The translations under genes were made by a program, and so were the position numbers. From Bradyrhizobium huanghuaihaiense (GTDB lineage Bacteria > Pseudomonadota > Alphaproteobacteria > Rhizobiales > Xanthobacteraceae): DNA of 64,000 nt. Below, in pieces: positions 17,305-25,840 of the stretch. The stretch covers positions 53,450-117,449 of the forward strand of contig NZ_VLLA01000025.1 in assembly GCF_007830635.1 (NCBI RefSeq), read 5' to 3'. Position 1 is the first letter of the stretch. The number at the start of each line of letters is the position of its first letter. Under the pieces are notes generated by a model. That model searched no databases. It saw only the letters and a program-made list of their open reading frames with translations, and was not told the origin of the DNA.

Positions 17305-18426
17305 ATGGGTCTGGAGGCCGCTAAGGACTGGGCCCGAAGCCAGAAGCAATTGGCACTCTCCGAACTCGACGCTGCCCGTCGAGCCAACGATGCCAACGCA
17401 ATTGAAGAAGCTGCCAACAGACTCATACACCTCAGCCAGTTCACAGTTGCGTTGAGTGGCGAGGCGCCGGATGCGAGCGATGGCAAGCTAGGACCAGGGG
17501 GATGGTTTCTTCTTATCGGGATAGCATGTGCGTTGGTTGCGCTATTGCTCAGCATTCACCCCACCGCCGGACTGATTTCAATGGAAGCGTCGTCCCGAGG
17601 TGTTCGTCTCGCATTCGAGAAAGACGTTAGGCTGAAGGGAGAAGGACTAGCATTCGTCGGATACGACATCACCGAAATATCTGGAGCCGCAGCGGTCACG
17701 GACGCCCGAGGCGGGGCCACGTTACCGCTAAACGTAAAGAACGAGCGACTTAAGATTGAGGCAGACGCAGCTATCGCCGAGATCCACGTCGCGAAGGATG
17801 ACGAACTTTCCGTGGAGCTTTTCGGTTCCGATCTAATGCGGTTGTCCCTGCACGGTCCGGGGTCCGGCATAGACTTATCGCTCAATGGCACAGCTGTTCG
17901 ATTGCTCGATGGCGATGGCAAGCCTCTCCAAGCTGGAGCGCTCACGGCAAAGAGGAATGTTCATTTTCAGAGCGGACCCGCACTTGAAGTGCTGTTGACG
18001 AGACGGCCAAAAGCCGGTGAACGTCTGTCCGTCATTCAATATAGCGGTCAAATGGGCCTAATCGCGTTCGACAAGCGGGTGCCCGTCAATGGCATACTGA
18101 ATGGCCGCAGCAACCTTCTCCAGTCAGCGACGGTCGCATTTTTGGGCTTCGGCGACGAAAAAACGTCCCCCTTCGGCGGACAGGCACTTTCGGTAATTAG
18201 GGGAAATGGCGCTTTTGAACTGAGCGCCAAGGCCACGACGCTGAATGTGGCATTTAATGGCAACGCCGTAGACGTTCGTGGTACCCAATCGACTCTCACG
18301 CCGAGCCTTCTTCACTGGCTATGGAAGAATACAACAATCACTTTCACATTTGGTGCAATCATCAGCGTTCTTGGCTTCCTTCTAACAAGTCGCACTCGGA
18401 TACGCGAGTTTCTAAACAAGGGTTAG
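17305..18426 (+). CDS. Two-TM membrane protein with a large periplasmic domain, third gene of the trio
   Basis: A 373-aa protein. A short Ala/Glu-rich cytosolic helix (about 1-50) is followed by TM1 (GWFLLIGIACALVALLLSIH, about 66-86). Then comes a beta-rich domain of about 250 residues and TM2 near the C-terminus (FTFGAIISVLGFLLTS). An RBS-like AAGGGGG precedes the ATG by 7-8 bases, and the gap to the previous gene is 11 bp, so it belongs to the same operon. No family recognised. Both ends should face the cytoplasm. Confidence 0.6.
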   Translation: MGLEAAKDWARSQKQLALSELDAARRANDANAIEEAANRLIHLSQFTVALSGEAPDASDGKLGPGGWFLLIGIACALVALLLSIHPTAGLISMEASSRGVRLAFEKDVRLKGEGLAFVGYDITEISGAAAVTDARGGATLPLNVKNERLKIEADAAIAEIHVAKDDELSVELFGSDLMRLSLHGPGSGIDLSLNGTAVRLLDGDGKPLQAGALTAKRNVHFQSGPALEVLLTRRPKAGERLSVIQYSGQMGLIAFDKRVPVNGILNGRSNLLQSATVAFLGFGDEKTSPFGGQALSVIRGNGAFELSAKATTLNVAFNGNAVDVRGTQSTLTPSLLHWLWKNTTITFTFGAIISVLGFLLTSRTRIREFLNKG

Positions 18427-18716
18427 GCTTAGAGGTCCATTCAAAGTCCGAGAGTTCATGCAGCATGACTCGAGGCCCCGGTTTGGACGCTTGAATCACG
18501 TCCAAACCGATGCCTTCAATCAGCGGAAGCCGGACAATCGGCATTTCCGAGATTGCCCCCTTACCGGACATGCGGACATGCCAAAATCGACGTAAATGGA
18601 CGATGCGAGCCAATTGCTGGAATTTCTCTGTGATGTAAGGTGAGTGTATTCCCTGAGCCGACAATCGCGTTGGCGCCGTACCAACTTTACTTTGTTACTT
18701 GGCGGAGTTTGCGCAA

Positions 18717-19322
18717 ATGATCGATCCAAAAGTCGTCAAGACATTCATTGGACTTATAAAAGAGCTTGTTGGGGCGGGTTTCAAAATCGACGCGAAGCAT
18801 AAAGGGCGTCTGGGGAAGAACCTTCGAGAAATTGCAGAGCTTCTTGAGACCACCAAGGATCAACTAGCGAACGGCATGGTGCCGCGTGAATCGTCGCACC
18901 AAGTTGCAACACTTATCAATTTCACAAACGACACCCTACAAGGCGTGTTCAAAATTCCCAACGCTGATGAGTTGGACGACATATTCTCGAAGCAGCTTCC
19001 CCACATTGGCTACTTGTTACGCAGCGCCGACGTGTTCATTGATGGCAAACCTCGAACTGGCCGCCACAAATACATGTATGGGCTGGAGGCCCGCGACGGT
19101 GATTATCAGGTTTCGCCTCAATCCGTCAGTTCGGCCATAGAGGAAATTGAACGAGCTGCAGGTCGACTTCGCGGCGCGGCGAATTTTCTTGATCCCAACG
19201 CCGGCATCAGCAGAAATAGGAAGTCAAGCAGCAAGCCCAAGGCCTCAAATACTTCGAAGGGAAACATCGCAGCAAAGAGAGGTTCGGTGAGGAAGGCTGC
19301 CAAACCAAGCGGCAAACGCTAG
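18717..19322 (+). CDS. Hypothetical protein with a basic tail
   Basis: About 201 aa from the ATG at 18717, preceded by GGCGGAG nine bases upstream; a TTG at 18699 is possible but less likely. The N-terminal two thirds are helical (KVVKTFIGLIKELVGAGFKI) and soluble. The last 40 residues are Lys/Ser/Arg-rich (RNRKSSSKPKASNTSKG), like DNA-binding or disordered tails. No family recognised and no close operon partner. Confidence 0.5.
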   Translation: MIDPKVVKTFIGLIKELVGAGFKIDAKHKGRLGKNLREIAELLETTKDQLANGMVPRESSHQVATLINFTNDTLQGVFKIPNADELDDIFSKQLPHIGYLLRSADVFIDGKPRTGRHKYMYGLEARDGDYQVSPQSVSSAIEEIERAAGRLRGAANFLDPNAGISRNRKSSSKPKASNTSKGNIAAKRGSVRKAAKPSGKR

Positions 19323-19487
19323 GCATGCGGCCTTAGTCCAGCTTCGTAATTGAAGTAGACAAAGTCAGTTAATGGACCATCTCGCCGTTCCGCTGCTGTG
19401 CAACAATACGTCGGCTATCGGGGCAGAGCGGACTTCGACAAGCCGTCAGCCCTGTACGTTTGTGGGTTCACGGCCTACGTAAAGCCG

Positions 19488-19841
19488 TCACGAGCCGAAA
19501 ATCGTCAACGCTGGAGGTCCACTGGATGCAACGCACTTGTAATGGCTCAAGTTATCAAGCATCGCTACAACGCCGGGCATAGGCTTTAAATCGCGTGCAA
19601 ATAACTCTGAGACGCGCCCGCGATCGTTGTTTTCAAACGTATCGGGCAGGCTTCCGCCGATACGATGTTCGATATCGGCGAGAATAGCCGAGAGCTTTTT
19701 GCCACGGTATCTTTTGACTAATACCTCGGCAGGATCGCTCAACTCCGGCAGCAGGTCGAGAAAGGCTTGATTACAAAGGGTCTCGCTGTCAACGAGCGTT
19801 CCATCCAGATCAAAAATGACACAGATATCTGGCATCTGCAA
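19488..19841 (-). pseudogene. HAD-family hydrolase, C-terminally truncated
   Basis: The first about 108 residues are a clear HAD phosphatase of the phosphoglycolate phosphatase group: motif I VIFDLDGTLVDSE with nucleophile and acid/base Asp, a helical cap, then motif II SSGPPA (threonine replaced by Ser-Ser). After SSGPPA the sequence leaves the family and stops, so motifs III and IV are gone. The adjacent IS66 remnant and island rearrangements probably caused the loss. Confidence 0.7.
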
Positions 19842-19875
19842 AAGGTCCCACTGCCGTTTCAGTGTCGTCCCAACC

Positions 19876-21418
19876 TTAGATCACTGTATTGGCTACAGCC
19901 ATGATTTCGGGCTTGTCAGCATAGGCCCAAGGCAGCAGATCATGTATCTCGCTATTTGGATGCCCATTGACGATTTTGTTGAGGACATCGGTCGGGTAGG
20001 CAAGCGGATCGACATCGTTCAGCTTGCAAGTCTTGATCAGGGAGGCGATCACTGCCCAATGCTCGGCACCGCCGTCGGAGCCTGCGAACAACGCATTTTT
20101 CCGATTGAGGGTGATCGGACGGATCGCGCGTTCGACGGCATTCTTGTCGAGTTCGATACGGCCATCATCGATGAAGCGCGTCAGTCCCTCCCAACGGATT
20201 GGGTCGGCCATGCCGCCTGGCACCTGCGTCCGCTGCACGAACGACTTCTCGTCACGCTCCGGCAAAGATCAAAGCTGTTCGCCGACGAGACAACGGTGCC
20301 GGTGCTCGATCCGGGCCGTGGCCGCACCAAGACAGGGCAACTGTGGACCTATGCCGTGGATGACCGGCCATGGGGTGGGCGCCGATCCGCCATGCGTCGC
20401 TTATGTCTACGCCCCTGACCGCAAGGCGAACGGCCGATCGCTCATCTCGAAGGCTTCAAGGGGATTCTTCAAGTCGACGGCTATGCCGGCTACGGCAAGC
20501 TCGCCGAGCGCGGCGACGTTGCGCTCGCGTTCTGCCGGGTGCATATGCGGCGCAACTTCTACGAACTCGCCACCCCCGGCCCGGCGCCAATTGCCAGCGA
20601 GGCGCTCAAGCACAACCGAGTTCTACGCCATCGAGAAGAACATCCGGGGCCGCAGTGCCGAAGAGCGGTGCCTCATCCGGCAGCGCAAGAGTCGGCCACT
20701 CGCCGATACGTTCCAGAATTGGCTACGCGCAAAGCTCGCCCTGATCAGCCAGAAGGGCAAGCTCGCCGAGGCCATCCGCTATGCGCTCTCACGCCAGCAT
20801 CGAGCGATCCAGCGCGATGCCTTGCCGCGCGTAAATCTGGACCTGCCGGTACAGCGGCAGATGATCGGCGCATTTGGACACCAGAACCTGGGCGACGGTG
20901 GCCTCGGTCGGCAGCCCGCCCTCGATCAACCGCGCCGGAGCCGGCGCTTGCATGACGCCGTCCTCGCAGGATCGGCAGGCCTATTTGGGCCGCCGGGTGA
21001 CCAAGATCCGGAACTGCGCCGGCACTAGGTCCAGCCGCTCGCTTTTGTCCTCGCCGATCCGGTGCAACTTGCCCTTGCAGCAGGGACAAGTCTTGGCGTC
21101 GATGTCGACGACGACCTCGATCCGCGGCAGGTGCGCCGGCAGGGCTCCACGATTGATGCGACGATTGCGGGCCCGTGTTACGCGACCTTCGGGCGCTCTC
21201 GCATCCTGCTCTGCTTCGCCGCACGCTGCGACCTGCTCGACGTCTTCCAGACCAAGCAGCATCTGCTCCTCGCGCTGTGTCTCCGCCCGGCGGCCAAAGC
21301 GATGGCGCTGCAATTCCTTGATGATCTGGCACAGCCGCTCGCTCTCGCACCGCTCGGCGAGCAGCATCGCTTTCAATATCTCAGGATCGTCAGGCAGGGA
21401 GTCGCTCGGCACCAGCAA
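19876..21418 (-). pseudogene. tnpC: IS66 TnpC transposase, broken by an internal inversion
   Basis: The N-terminal third (from ATG 21418) reads on the minus strand: a leucine-rich helix, then the zf-IS66 CPCC motif in DAKTCPCCKGKLHRIGED, then, after a frameshift, RSCEDGVMQAPAPARLIEGG and RQVQIYARQGIALDRS. The C-terminal end (WEGLTRFIDDGRIELDKNAV, ALFAGSDGGAEHWAV) is also on the minus strand. The catalytic middle between them (LFADETTVPVLDPGRGRTKT, FKGILQVDGYAGYGKLAERG, FRVH-like FCRVHMRRNFYELATP) reads on the plus strand. Additional frameshifts occur within the inverted block. It cannot be functional. Confidence 0.88.
20196..20795 (+). other. Inverted 600-bp block inside tnpC
   Basis: Flipping this block restores the family order: LDRSMLA joins DWVGHAAWHLRPL on one side, and YALSR joins RWEGLTRF on the other. 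Breakpoints are good to a few bases. Confidence 0.75.
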
Positions 21419-21492
21419 ATCAGATCACACTCGGCGGCACTTTGCGACGAGCGCGGGGCGTCTGATTCATTTCGCCGCAGCGCTGCTAACAA

Positions 21493-21845
21493 TTATCCGG
21501 GCTGCGTCGGTGTCGCCGTCTCCCGTGCCTCATGGACCCGCCGCCAGTCCAGCCCCTCCAGCAGCGCAGACAATTGCGCCGCCGACAAACGCATCACGCC
21601 ATCCTCGATCTTCGGCCAGCGACGCCGTTCTCCAAACGCTTGACGAACAAGAACAGACCCGTTCCGTCCCAGAAGATCAGCTTGATCCGGTCCGCTCGCT
21701 TGGCCCGAAACACATACACCGTGCCCGAGAACGGCTCGGCCAGCATGCTCTCGCGCACCAGTGTGGACAGCCCTTCTGCGCCCTTGCGGAAGTCGAGCGG
21801 CTTGGTCGCCACCATCACTCGAACCGTCCCGGATGGACCGGTCAC
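21493..21845 (-). pseudogene. tnpB: IS66 TnpB, frameshifted
   Basis: Starts ATGAC overlapping the tnpA stop by four bases, as usual in IS66. It reads VRVMVATKPLDFRKGAEGLS and ADRIKLIFWDGTGLFLFVKR. After KRLE a one-base shift moves the coding to RRRWPKIEDGVMRLSAAQLS, which continues to HEARETATPTQPG and a TAA at 21493-21495. TnpB is an accessory protein required for IS66 transposition. Confidence 0.8.
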
Positions 21846-22273
21846 CGGCCAGCCTTCAGCGCCTGAACGATGGCCGCGATCATCGTCGCATCCGCGCCAC
21901 GGCCGACCCGGATCGTGACGCCGTCGACCTCAATCTCGATCATTCCGACGTCGGACCTGGACTTGCATCGCGGCGGTTTGCGCTCATTGCCAAGAACAGG
22001 CGTCTGCGCGACCGCGCCTACCACGGCCGGCACGAACTGCAAGTCTTCCGATCGGGAACGCTCGGCCGCGGCTTCTCGCAGTTGGCGGCGCCAACCAAAC
22101 TGCGGCGATAATCCATGGCGCCGAGCCACGGCACAGACCGAGTCACCACTCGCAACGATCTCGGCAACAATCCACGCCCTGTCTTCGTCGCTCCACTTCC
22201 GCCGACGACCGGCGCCGGTGAAGACTTCCAGACGCCGAACCGGCTCCGTGATAGCACTATGCACTGCGTCCAT
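21842..22273 (-). CDS. tnpA: IS66 TnpA accessory protein, intact
   Basis: A 143-aa frame with the IS66 Orf1 helix-turn-helix (RKWSDEDRAWIVAEIVASGD, then VAVARRHGL-like VCAVARRHGLSPQFGWRRQL) and the conserved IEIEVDGVTIRVGRGADATM strand near the end. It is the only undamaged gene of this element. Confidence 0.85.
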   Translation of the reverse strand: MDAVHSAITEPVRRLEVFTGAGRRRKWSDEDRAWIVAEIVASGDSVCAVARRHGLSPQFGWRRQLREAAAERSRSEDLQFVPAVVGAVAQTPVLGNERKPPRCKSRSDVGMIEIEVDGVTIRVGRGADATMIAAIVQALKAGR

Positions 22274-22326
22274 TCTACGCCTAGCGGTCGAAACTAACCG
22301 CAGGCTCGCAGATTACCACTTCATCC

Positions 22327-22353
22327 GAAACGTGGCCGCAGGACGCCGCTTAC
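22327..22353. repeat. IS66 terminal inverted repeat (tnpA side)
   Basis: Read from 22353 inward the end is GTAAGCGGCGTCCTGCGGCC, matching the common IS66 start GTAAGCGGC. The partner repeat was not found at the other end. Confidence 0.5.
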
Positions 22354-22506
22354 CCTAGTTCGATGGTGATGCCCGCTATAGTCGGGCCAAGGCCTGCTCG
22401 GATTTCTAGTCTTAGCTTCGCACTTCGGATATCCGATCGCTTGCAGCGGCGCCTGCCAAAAGGGCCTAGTTGCAGCACCTAAATCCGAATCCCGCGAGAG
22501 AAACAA

Positions 22507-23964
22507 GTGACGCTACGCTTAACGCGCGAACAACTCTATGAATTGGTTTGGCCGGAGGCCATGAGCCGAATTTGCAAAGCGATCGGCATTTCTGACGTGG
22601 CGATAGCCAAGCACTGCGGCAAGGCGGATATACCCATCCCGGAACGCGGATACTGGAACAAGCTGCATGCTGGTCAAAAGGTTACGCGAACGCCTCTTCC
22701 TCCGCGCGATCTCGCAACGATCAATCTGATTGAAATGGGTGGAGCATTGCCGCCCGAACTAAAAGCTCGGATTACCGGTGAGCCCGGCATTGACGGCGAA
22801 CCGGAGAACATAGATGTGCTGACGGAGCGGTTTCGGAAGCGTCTCGGCAAAGTAAGCTTATCCCGCGACCTGACGCGCGCAGATCCCGCCATCGCCAAAC
22901 TGCTCAATCGCGATGAAACGATTCATCAGAAGATGGCAGCAAGCTCCTTCCATTGGGAGAAGCCTCGTTTCGAATCATCCTACGAACGGCGGCGTCTACG
23001 CATTCTCAACTCAATCTTTCTCGCCTTTGCCAGGGTGGGGGGAGGAAGTGCTTACATCCGCGATCGGGAGGCACGCGAGATTTCAATCCGCGGACCTGCG
23101 GGCGTCAGCATAACTTTGGGTTCCCCAAAGAAGCGTCAGGCCCGTAACCGGCGCTCTGACGATGCGGACGCAAAGGACAAGCTGGAGCTACGGGCTGAAG
23201 GTGGTCGGCACCATCCAGATATTATTTCGAGTTGGATGGATGATGATGCAGGTAAGCTCGAAGACAAGCTGACTGAAATTGTGATCGGCCTTGCTGTTGT
23301 GAGTGAACGCGAATCGCGGCGATGGCAGTCCGAGATGGCGACGTGGCAGCGCAAGCGTGAGGAAGGGGAAGCCGAAGCACGGCGCAAAGCTAAGGAGAAA
23401 GCTGAACGCGAAGAACGGGAACGCATTGCAGCCGAGGAGAAGGCGCGCCGCGATGGGCTTTTAACCGAGGCCAAGAACTGGCGAAATGCCAGGCTAATAC
23501 GTGAATACGTCGAGGCAAGACGCAGATCAGAAGTAGCGCAAGTGCCAGAATTCGAAAAATGGGCGCGTTGGGCGCTGGAGGTAGCAGATCAGATGGATCC
23601 GCTCTTCAACATTAAGTCTAACTCTGACATTGAGGGCGTCAAAATTCGTCCGTCTCGGAAACAGAGTTTCCGCCTTCACCCAGAGCCGGTGCTTCCGATA
23701 GCCAGTCGTCCTGATCAAGCCGATCGTGGCTACGCATCTTGCCATGCCCGGAGCGACAGAGCGATACGCACCGCGACACTGCGCGCCTCAAGCGCTTGCA
23801 GGCTTGCGAAACCGATTGGACCGGCTATTGTCTGGGCGTGCGGATCGGCGAACGATGCCGGAAAGTCCGCGCGGTTAGTGCTGCACTGGTTTTGGCGACG
23901 GCGTGTCAGCAGCCTTTGCCACAAGATAGGTGGCGTGACTGACAGCCAGCATGGCGGCCATTGA
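22507..23964 (+). CDS. Hypothetical protein with N-terminal HTH-like segment, C-terminus probably replaced
   Basis: GTG start at 22507. The N-terminus (LTREQLYELVWPEAMSRICK, ISDVAIAKHCGKADIPIPER, GYWNKLHAGQKVTRTPLPPR) belongs to a family of uncharacterised proteobacterial proteins that begin with a helix-turn-helix-like module. A long charged coiled coil follows (about 265-320, REEGEAEARRKAKEKAEREE). It looks genuine up to about residue 385 (WARWALEVADQMDPLFN, near 23650). Beyond that the composition changes to Ser/Arg/Ala-rich sequence that runs antisense into the next gene, so the original end seems lost at a junction. Function unknown. Confidence 0.55.
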   Translation: MTLRLTREQLYELVWPEAMSRICKAIGISDVAIAKHCGKADIPIPERGYWNKLHAGQKVTRTPLPPRDLATINLIEMGGALPPELKARITGEPGIDGEPENIDVLTERFRKRLGKVSLSRDLTRADPAIAKLLNRDETIHQKMAASSFHWEKPRFESSYERRRLRILNSIFLAFARVGGGSAYIRDREAREISIRGPAGVSITLGSPKKRQARNRRSDDADAKDKLELRAEGGRHHPDIISSWMDDDAGKLEDKLTEIVIGLAVVSERESRRWQSEMATWQRKREEGEAEARRKAKEKAEREERERIAAEEKARRDGLLTEAKNWRNARLIREYVEARRRSEVAQVPEFEKWARWALEVADQMDPLFNIKSNSDIEGVKIRPSRKQSFRLHPEPVLPIASRPDQADRGYASCHARSDRAIRTATLRASSACRLAKPIGPAIVWACGSANDAGKSARLVLHWFWRRRVSSLCHKIGGVTDSQHGGH

Positions 23965-25713
23965 CGTTCCTACCGGCGGCAAAGCGCCAATGAGGACATC
24001 AACCTTCTGGATCACGAGCAAGATTTCCTGCGCAGTGAGATCGCGGACCGCCGCGAAGATCGCGTTTCCGTAGGTGACAAGCAGCCCGGACGTTATCAGC
24101 ACCATCTGCACGCGCGTGATGTCTATCTTGTCCTTGTTGTCGGTGTCTTCACCCAGGAACCAGTCTGCAATGGAGGCGCGGTGCCGCGGGTCGTATCCCG
24201 CGACCTTGTCCTTGAACATGGTCACGCTGCCGACTGGCTGCGACCTCTCGGACGAAACAACCGTTGGCGAATCGTCGGTGCCCTTGATTGACTTGATCAG
24301 CGTGGACAAGACGGTTGACCCGAACGAAATCCCCAGCACACCCCAGATCCCGGTAGGGATATCCGGAAAGAATCCATTCTTGACAGCATTGGGCAGGTCG
24401 CTCACCGCTCTTGGGAAATTACGGACCATCTCGGAGACAAGACCTCCGTTGAAGATAGCGATCGCCATCACGCTCGTCAGTACGAGAACAGTCCAGGAGG
24501 TCACTTGGGCGAGCGCGAGCGAGTATCGGCCATTTGGACTGATCAGCGCACCAAGTGGAGTACCGTTGACGCCCTTGCCCAACCCAACAAGCACAAGGAT
24601 CACGCCGAGCATCATCAGAGCCGTTGGCATACCAAGCGACACGGCCTGCGCTCCGCTCGTCGGCACATGCCAGCCAAACAGCCACCAACCCACGAATTGT
24701 GCGGCGTGTCCGACCCACGTGTCGGCCTTGATGACGAGATTTTGCGCAGCAAACTTGACCGCGTCTCCGAGCAGGGCAAGGCAGAACAGATTTTTGGCTT
24801 GATCGTCGGCCGAAATCGGCTTCTTCGTTTTCGGATCAACTGGCGGTTTCGTTTCGTCAGCCCATTTCGTCAACCGTTCAACGCACGTAGGTCCTTGATC
24901 GGAAAAGAGGTCATACAGTTTTTTGTCACGACTCTTTCTCGCGTCATCCAGCGCTGTGCCGCTCTTGCCTTTTAGAGTGTCGGCTGCGGTTTCGCAAGCC
25001 TTCTGATCCGGCCCCCCTCCAGCTGGACACGCCGGCAACGGCAGGGAACTGCTGAACTTCTGACCGTCTTCGATCTGCCGATTCGCGAGCAGATCATACG
25101 CTAGGCTGAAGCTGCTCGCGGTCCACAGCAAGCTGAAAGCCGCTAGAAAAAAAAGCGCGCCGCCGGAAAGTCCTATCCCCCAAGCTGGGCTTCGATACCA
25201 GCGTCGCCGGTCCGAAGGCCGAACGACACCGGAATCGGTATAACCGGAGACGTAGGGCAACTCGTCCTCGGCAGGAAGTTTGGGCGATTCAAAGAGCCGG
25301 TAGGTTCGCGTATCGGCGCCGGTACCGGCAACAAAATCGCCGCCGGACGTGACATCCGCGTCGAACATCCAGGCGACGGATGTTGGCGGCAAATTGTCGC
25401 GCGGCGGCGCGCCGTTTTCGTTGACCTCCCAGAGCACTGCGCGCGCTGGCAACTCCATCTCGGCGCGATACGTGTTCGTCTCGACTGCGCTCACCGTCGA
25501 CGACATCGCGTTGTAGGTGACCATTGCCACTGCGTCGTTGGCGCGCGGCGCCAGTTGCTGTTTCAGATTTCCACCGAGACCGCGGCGCTGAGCGGCGGCG
25601 GCCAGCTTAGCGACCACCGCGTGTAATCGTGCGAGCGTCTGATTGCTACCATCCTTAGCCGCGAGCCCCGAGGTCTCTCCCCACACGATCGCGAGTAATT
25701 GCTGATCGGCCAT
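23875..25713 (-). CDS. Multi-TM membrane protein divergent from the giant genes
   Basis: A 612-aa protein, family not recognised. A soluble N-terminal domain of about 170 residues starts MADQQLLAIVWGETSGLAAK. TM1 lies at about 175-200 (LSGGALFFLAAFSLLWTASS). A polar loop with paired Cys residues follows (PLPACPAGGGPDQKACE, TCVERL, FCLALL). Further hydrophobic segments lie near 365-385, 405-425, 455-473, 535-556 and 580-600. The N-terminal IVWGETSGL faintly recalls the catalytic Glu segment of some cell-wall hydrolases, but this is weak. It is divergent from the 4.1-kaa giant gene across about 105-130 bp, which suggests shared regulation and a common system. Confidence 0.7.
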   Translation of the reverse strand: MADQQLLAIVWGETSGLAAKDGSNQTLARLHAVVAKLAAAAQRRGLGGNLKQQLAPRANDAVAMVTYNAMSSTVSAVETNTYRAEMELPARAVLWEVNENGAPPRDNLPPTSVAWMFDADVTSGGDFVAGTGADTRTYRLFESPKLPAEDELPYVSGYTDSGVVRPSDRRRWYRSPAWGIGLSGGALFFLAAFSLLWTASSFSLAYDLLANRQIEDGQKFSSSLPLPACPAGGGPDQKACETAADTLKGKSGTALDDARKSRDKKLYDLFSDQGPTCVERLTKWADETKPPVDPKTKKPISADDQAKNLFCLALLGDAVKFAAQNLVIKADTWVGHAAQFVGWWLFGWHVPTSGAQAVSLGMPTALMMLGVILVLVGLGKGVNGTPLGALISPNGRYSLALAQVTSWTVLVLTSVMAIAIFNGGLVSEMVRNFPRAVSDLPNAVKNGFFPDIPTGIWGVLGISFGSTVLSTLIKSIKGTDDSPTVVSSERSQPVGSVTMFKDKVAGYDPRHRASIADWFLGEDTDNKDKIDITRVQMVLITSGLLVTYGNAIFAAVRDLTAQEILLVIQKVDVLIGALPPVGTSMAAMLAVSHATYLVAKAADTPSPKPVQH

Positions 25714-25840
25714 CTTGCGTCCCCCGGCGCGGTTGAAAAACCATTTCTAAAAATCTGACGATGTCGCTTGGCAATGGCCTATCATTTATGATTGAATGGC
25801 AAGATACAACTGAAAATTGTTGGCATATTTCGCCAACTCA
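25714..25840. promoter_or_regulatory. Divergent promoter region of the giant-gene cluster
   Basis: This A/T-rich gap separates the 612-aa membrane gene from the giant genes. It holds TTGGCA (from about 25770) followed about 17 bases later by an A/T-rich hexamer, a possible sigma-70-type promoter for the giant operon. Promoters cannot be fixed from sequence alone. Confidence 0.35.

Larger units (their letters stand above)
19870..22353 (-). mobile_element. IS66-family element, rearranged and inactive
   Basis: Carries the IS66 gene order tnpA-tnpB-tnpC on the minus strand. The tnpA side ends in a typical IS66 terminus (GTAAGCGGCGTCC read inward from 22353). I found no matching terminus at the tnpC side near 19870, so that end may be deleted. 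tnpB is frameshifted and tnpC contains an inverted 600-bp block plus frameshifts. Confidence 0.85.

Noticed and set aside
18362..18664. 100-codon minus-strand frame after the protease trio
   Set aside because: The reading is fairly protein-like but it overlaps the end of the membrane gene, lacks a ribosome site and has no family; too weak to annotate.
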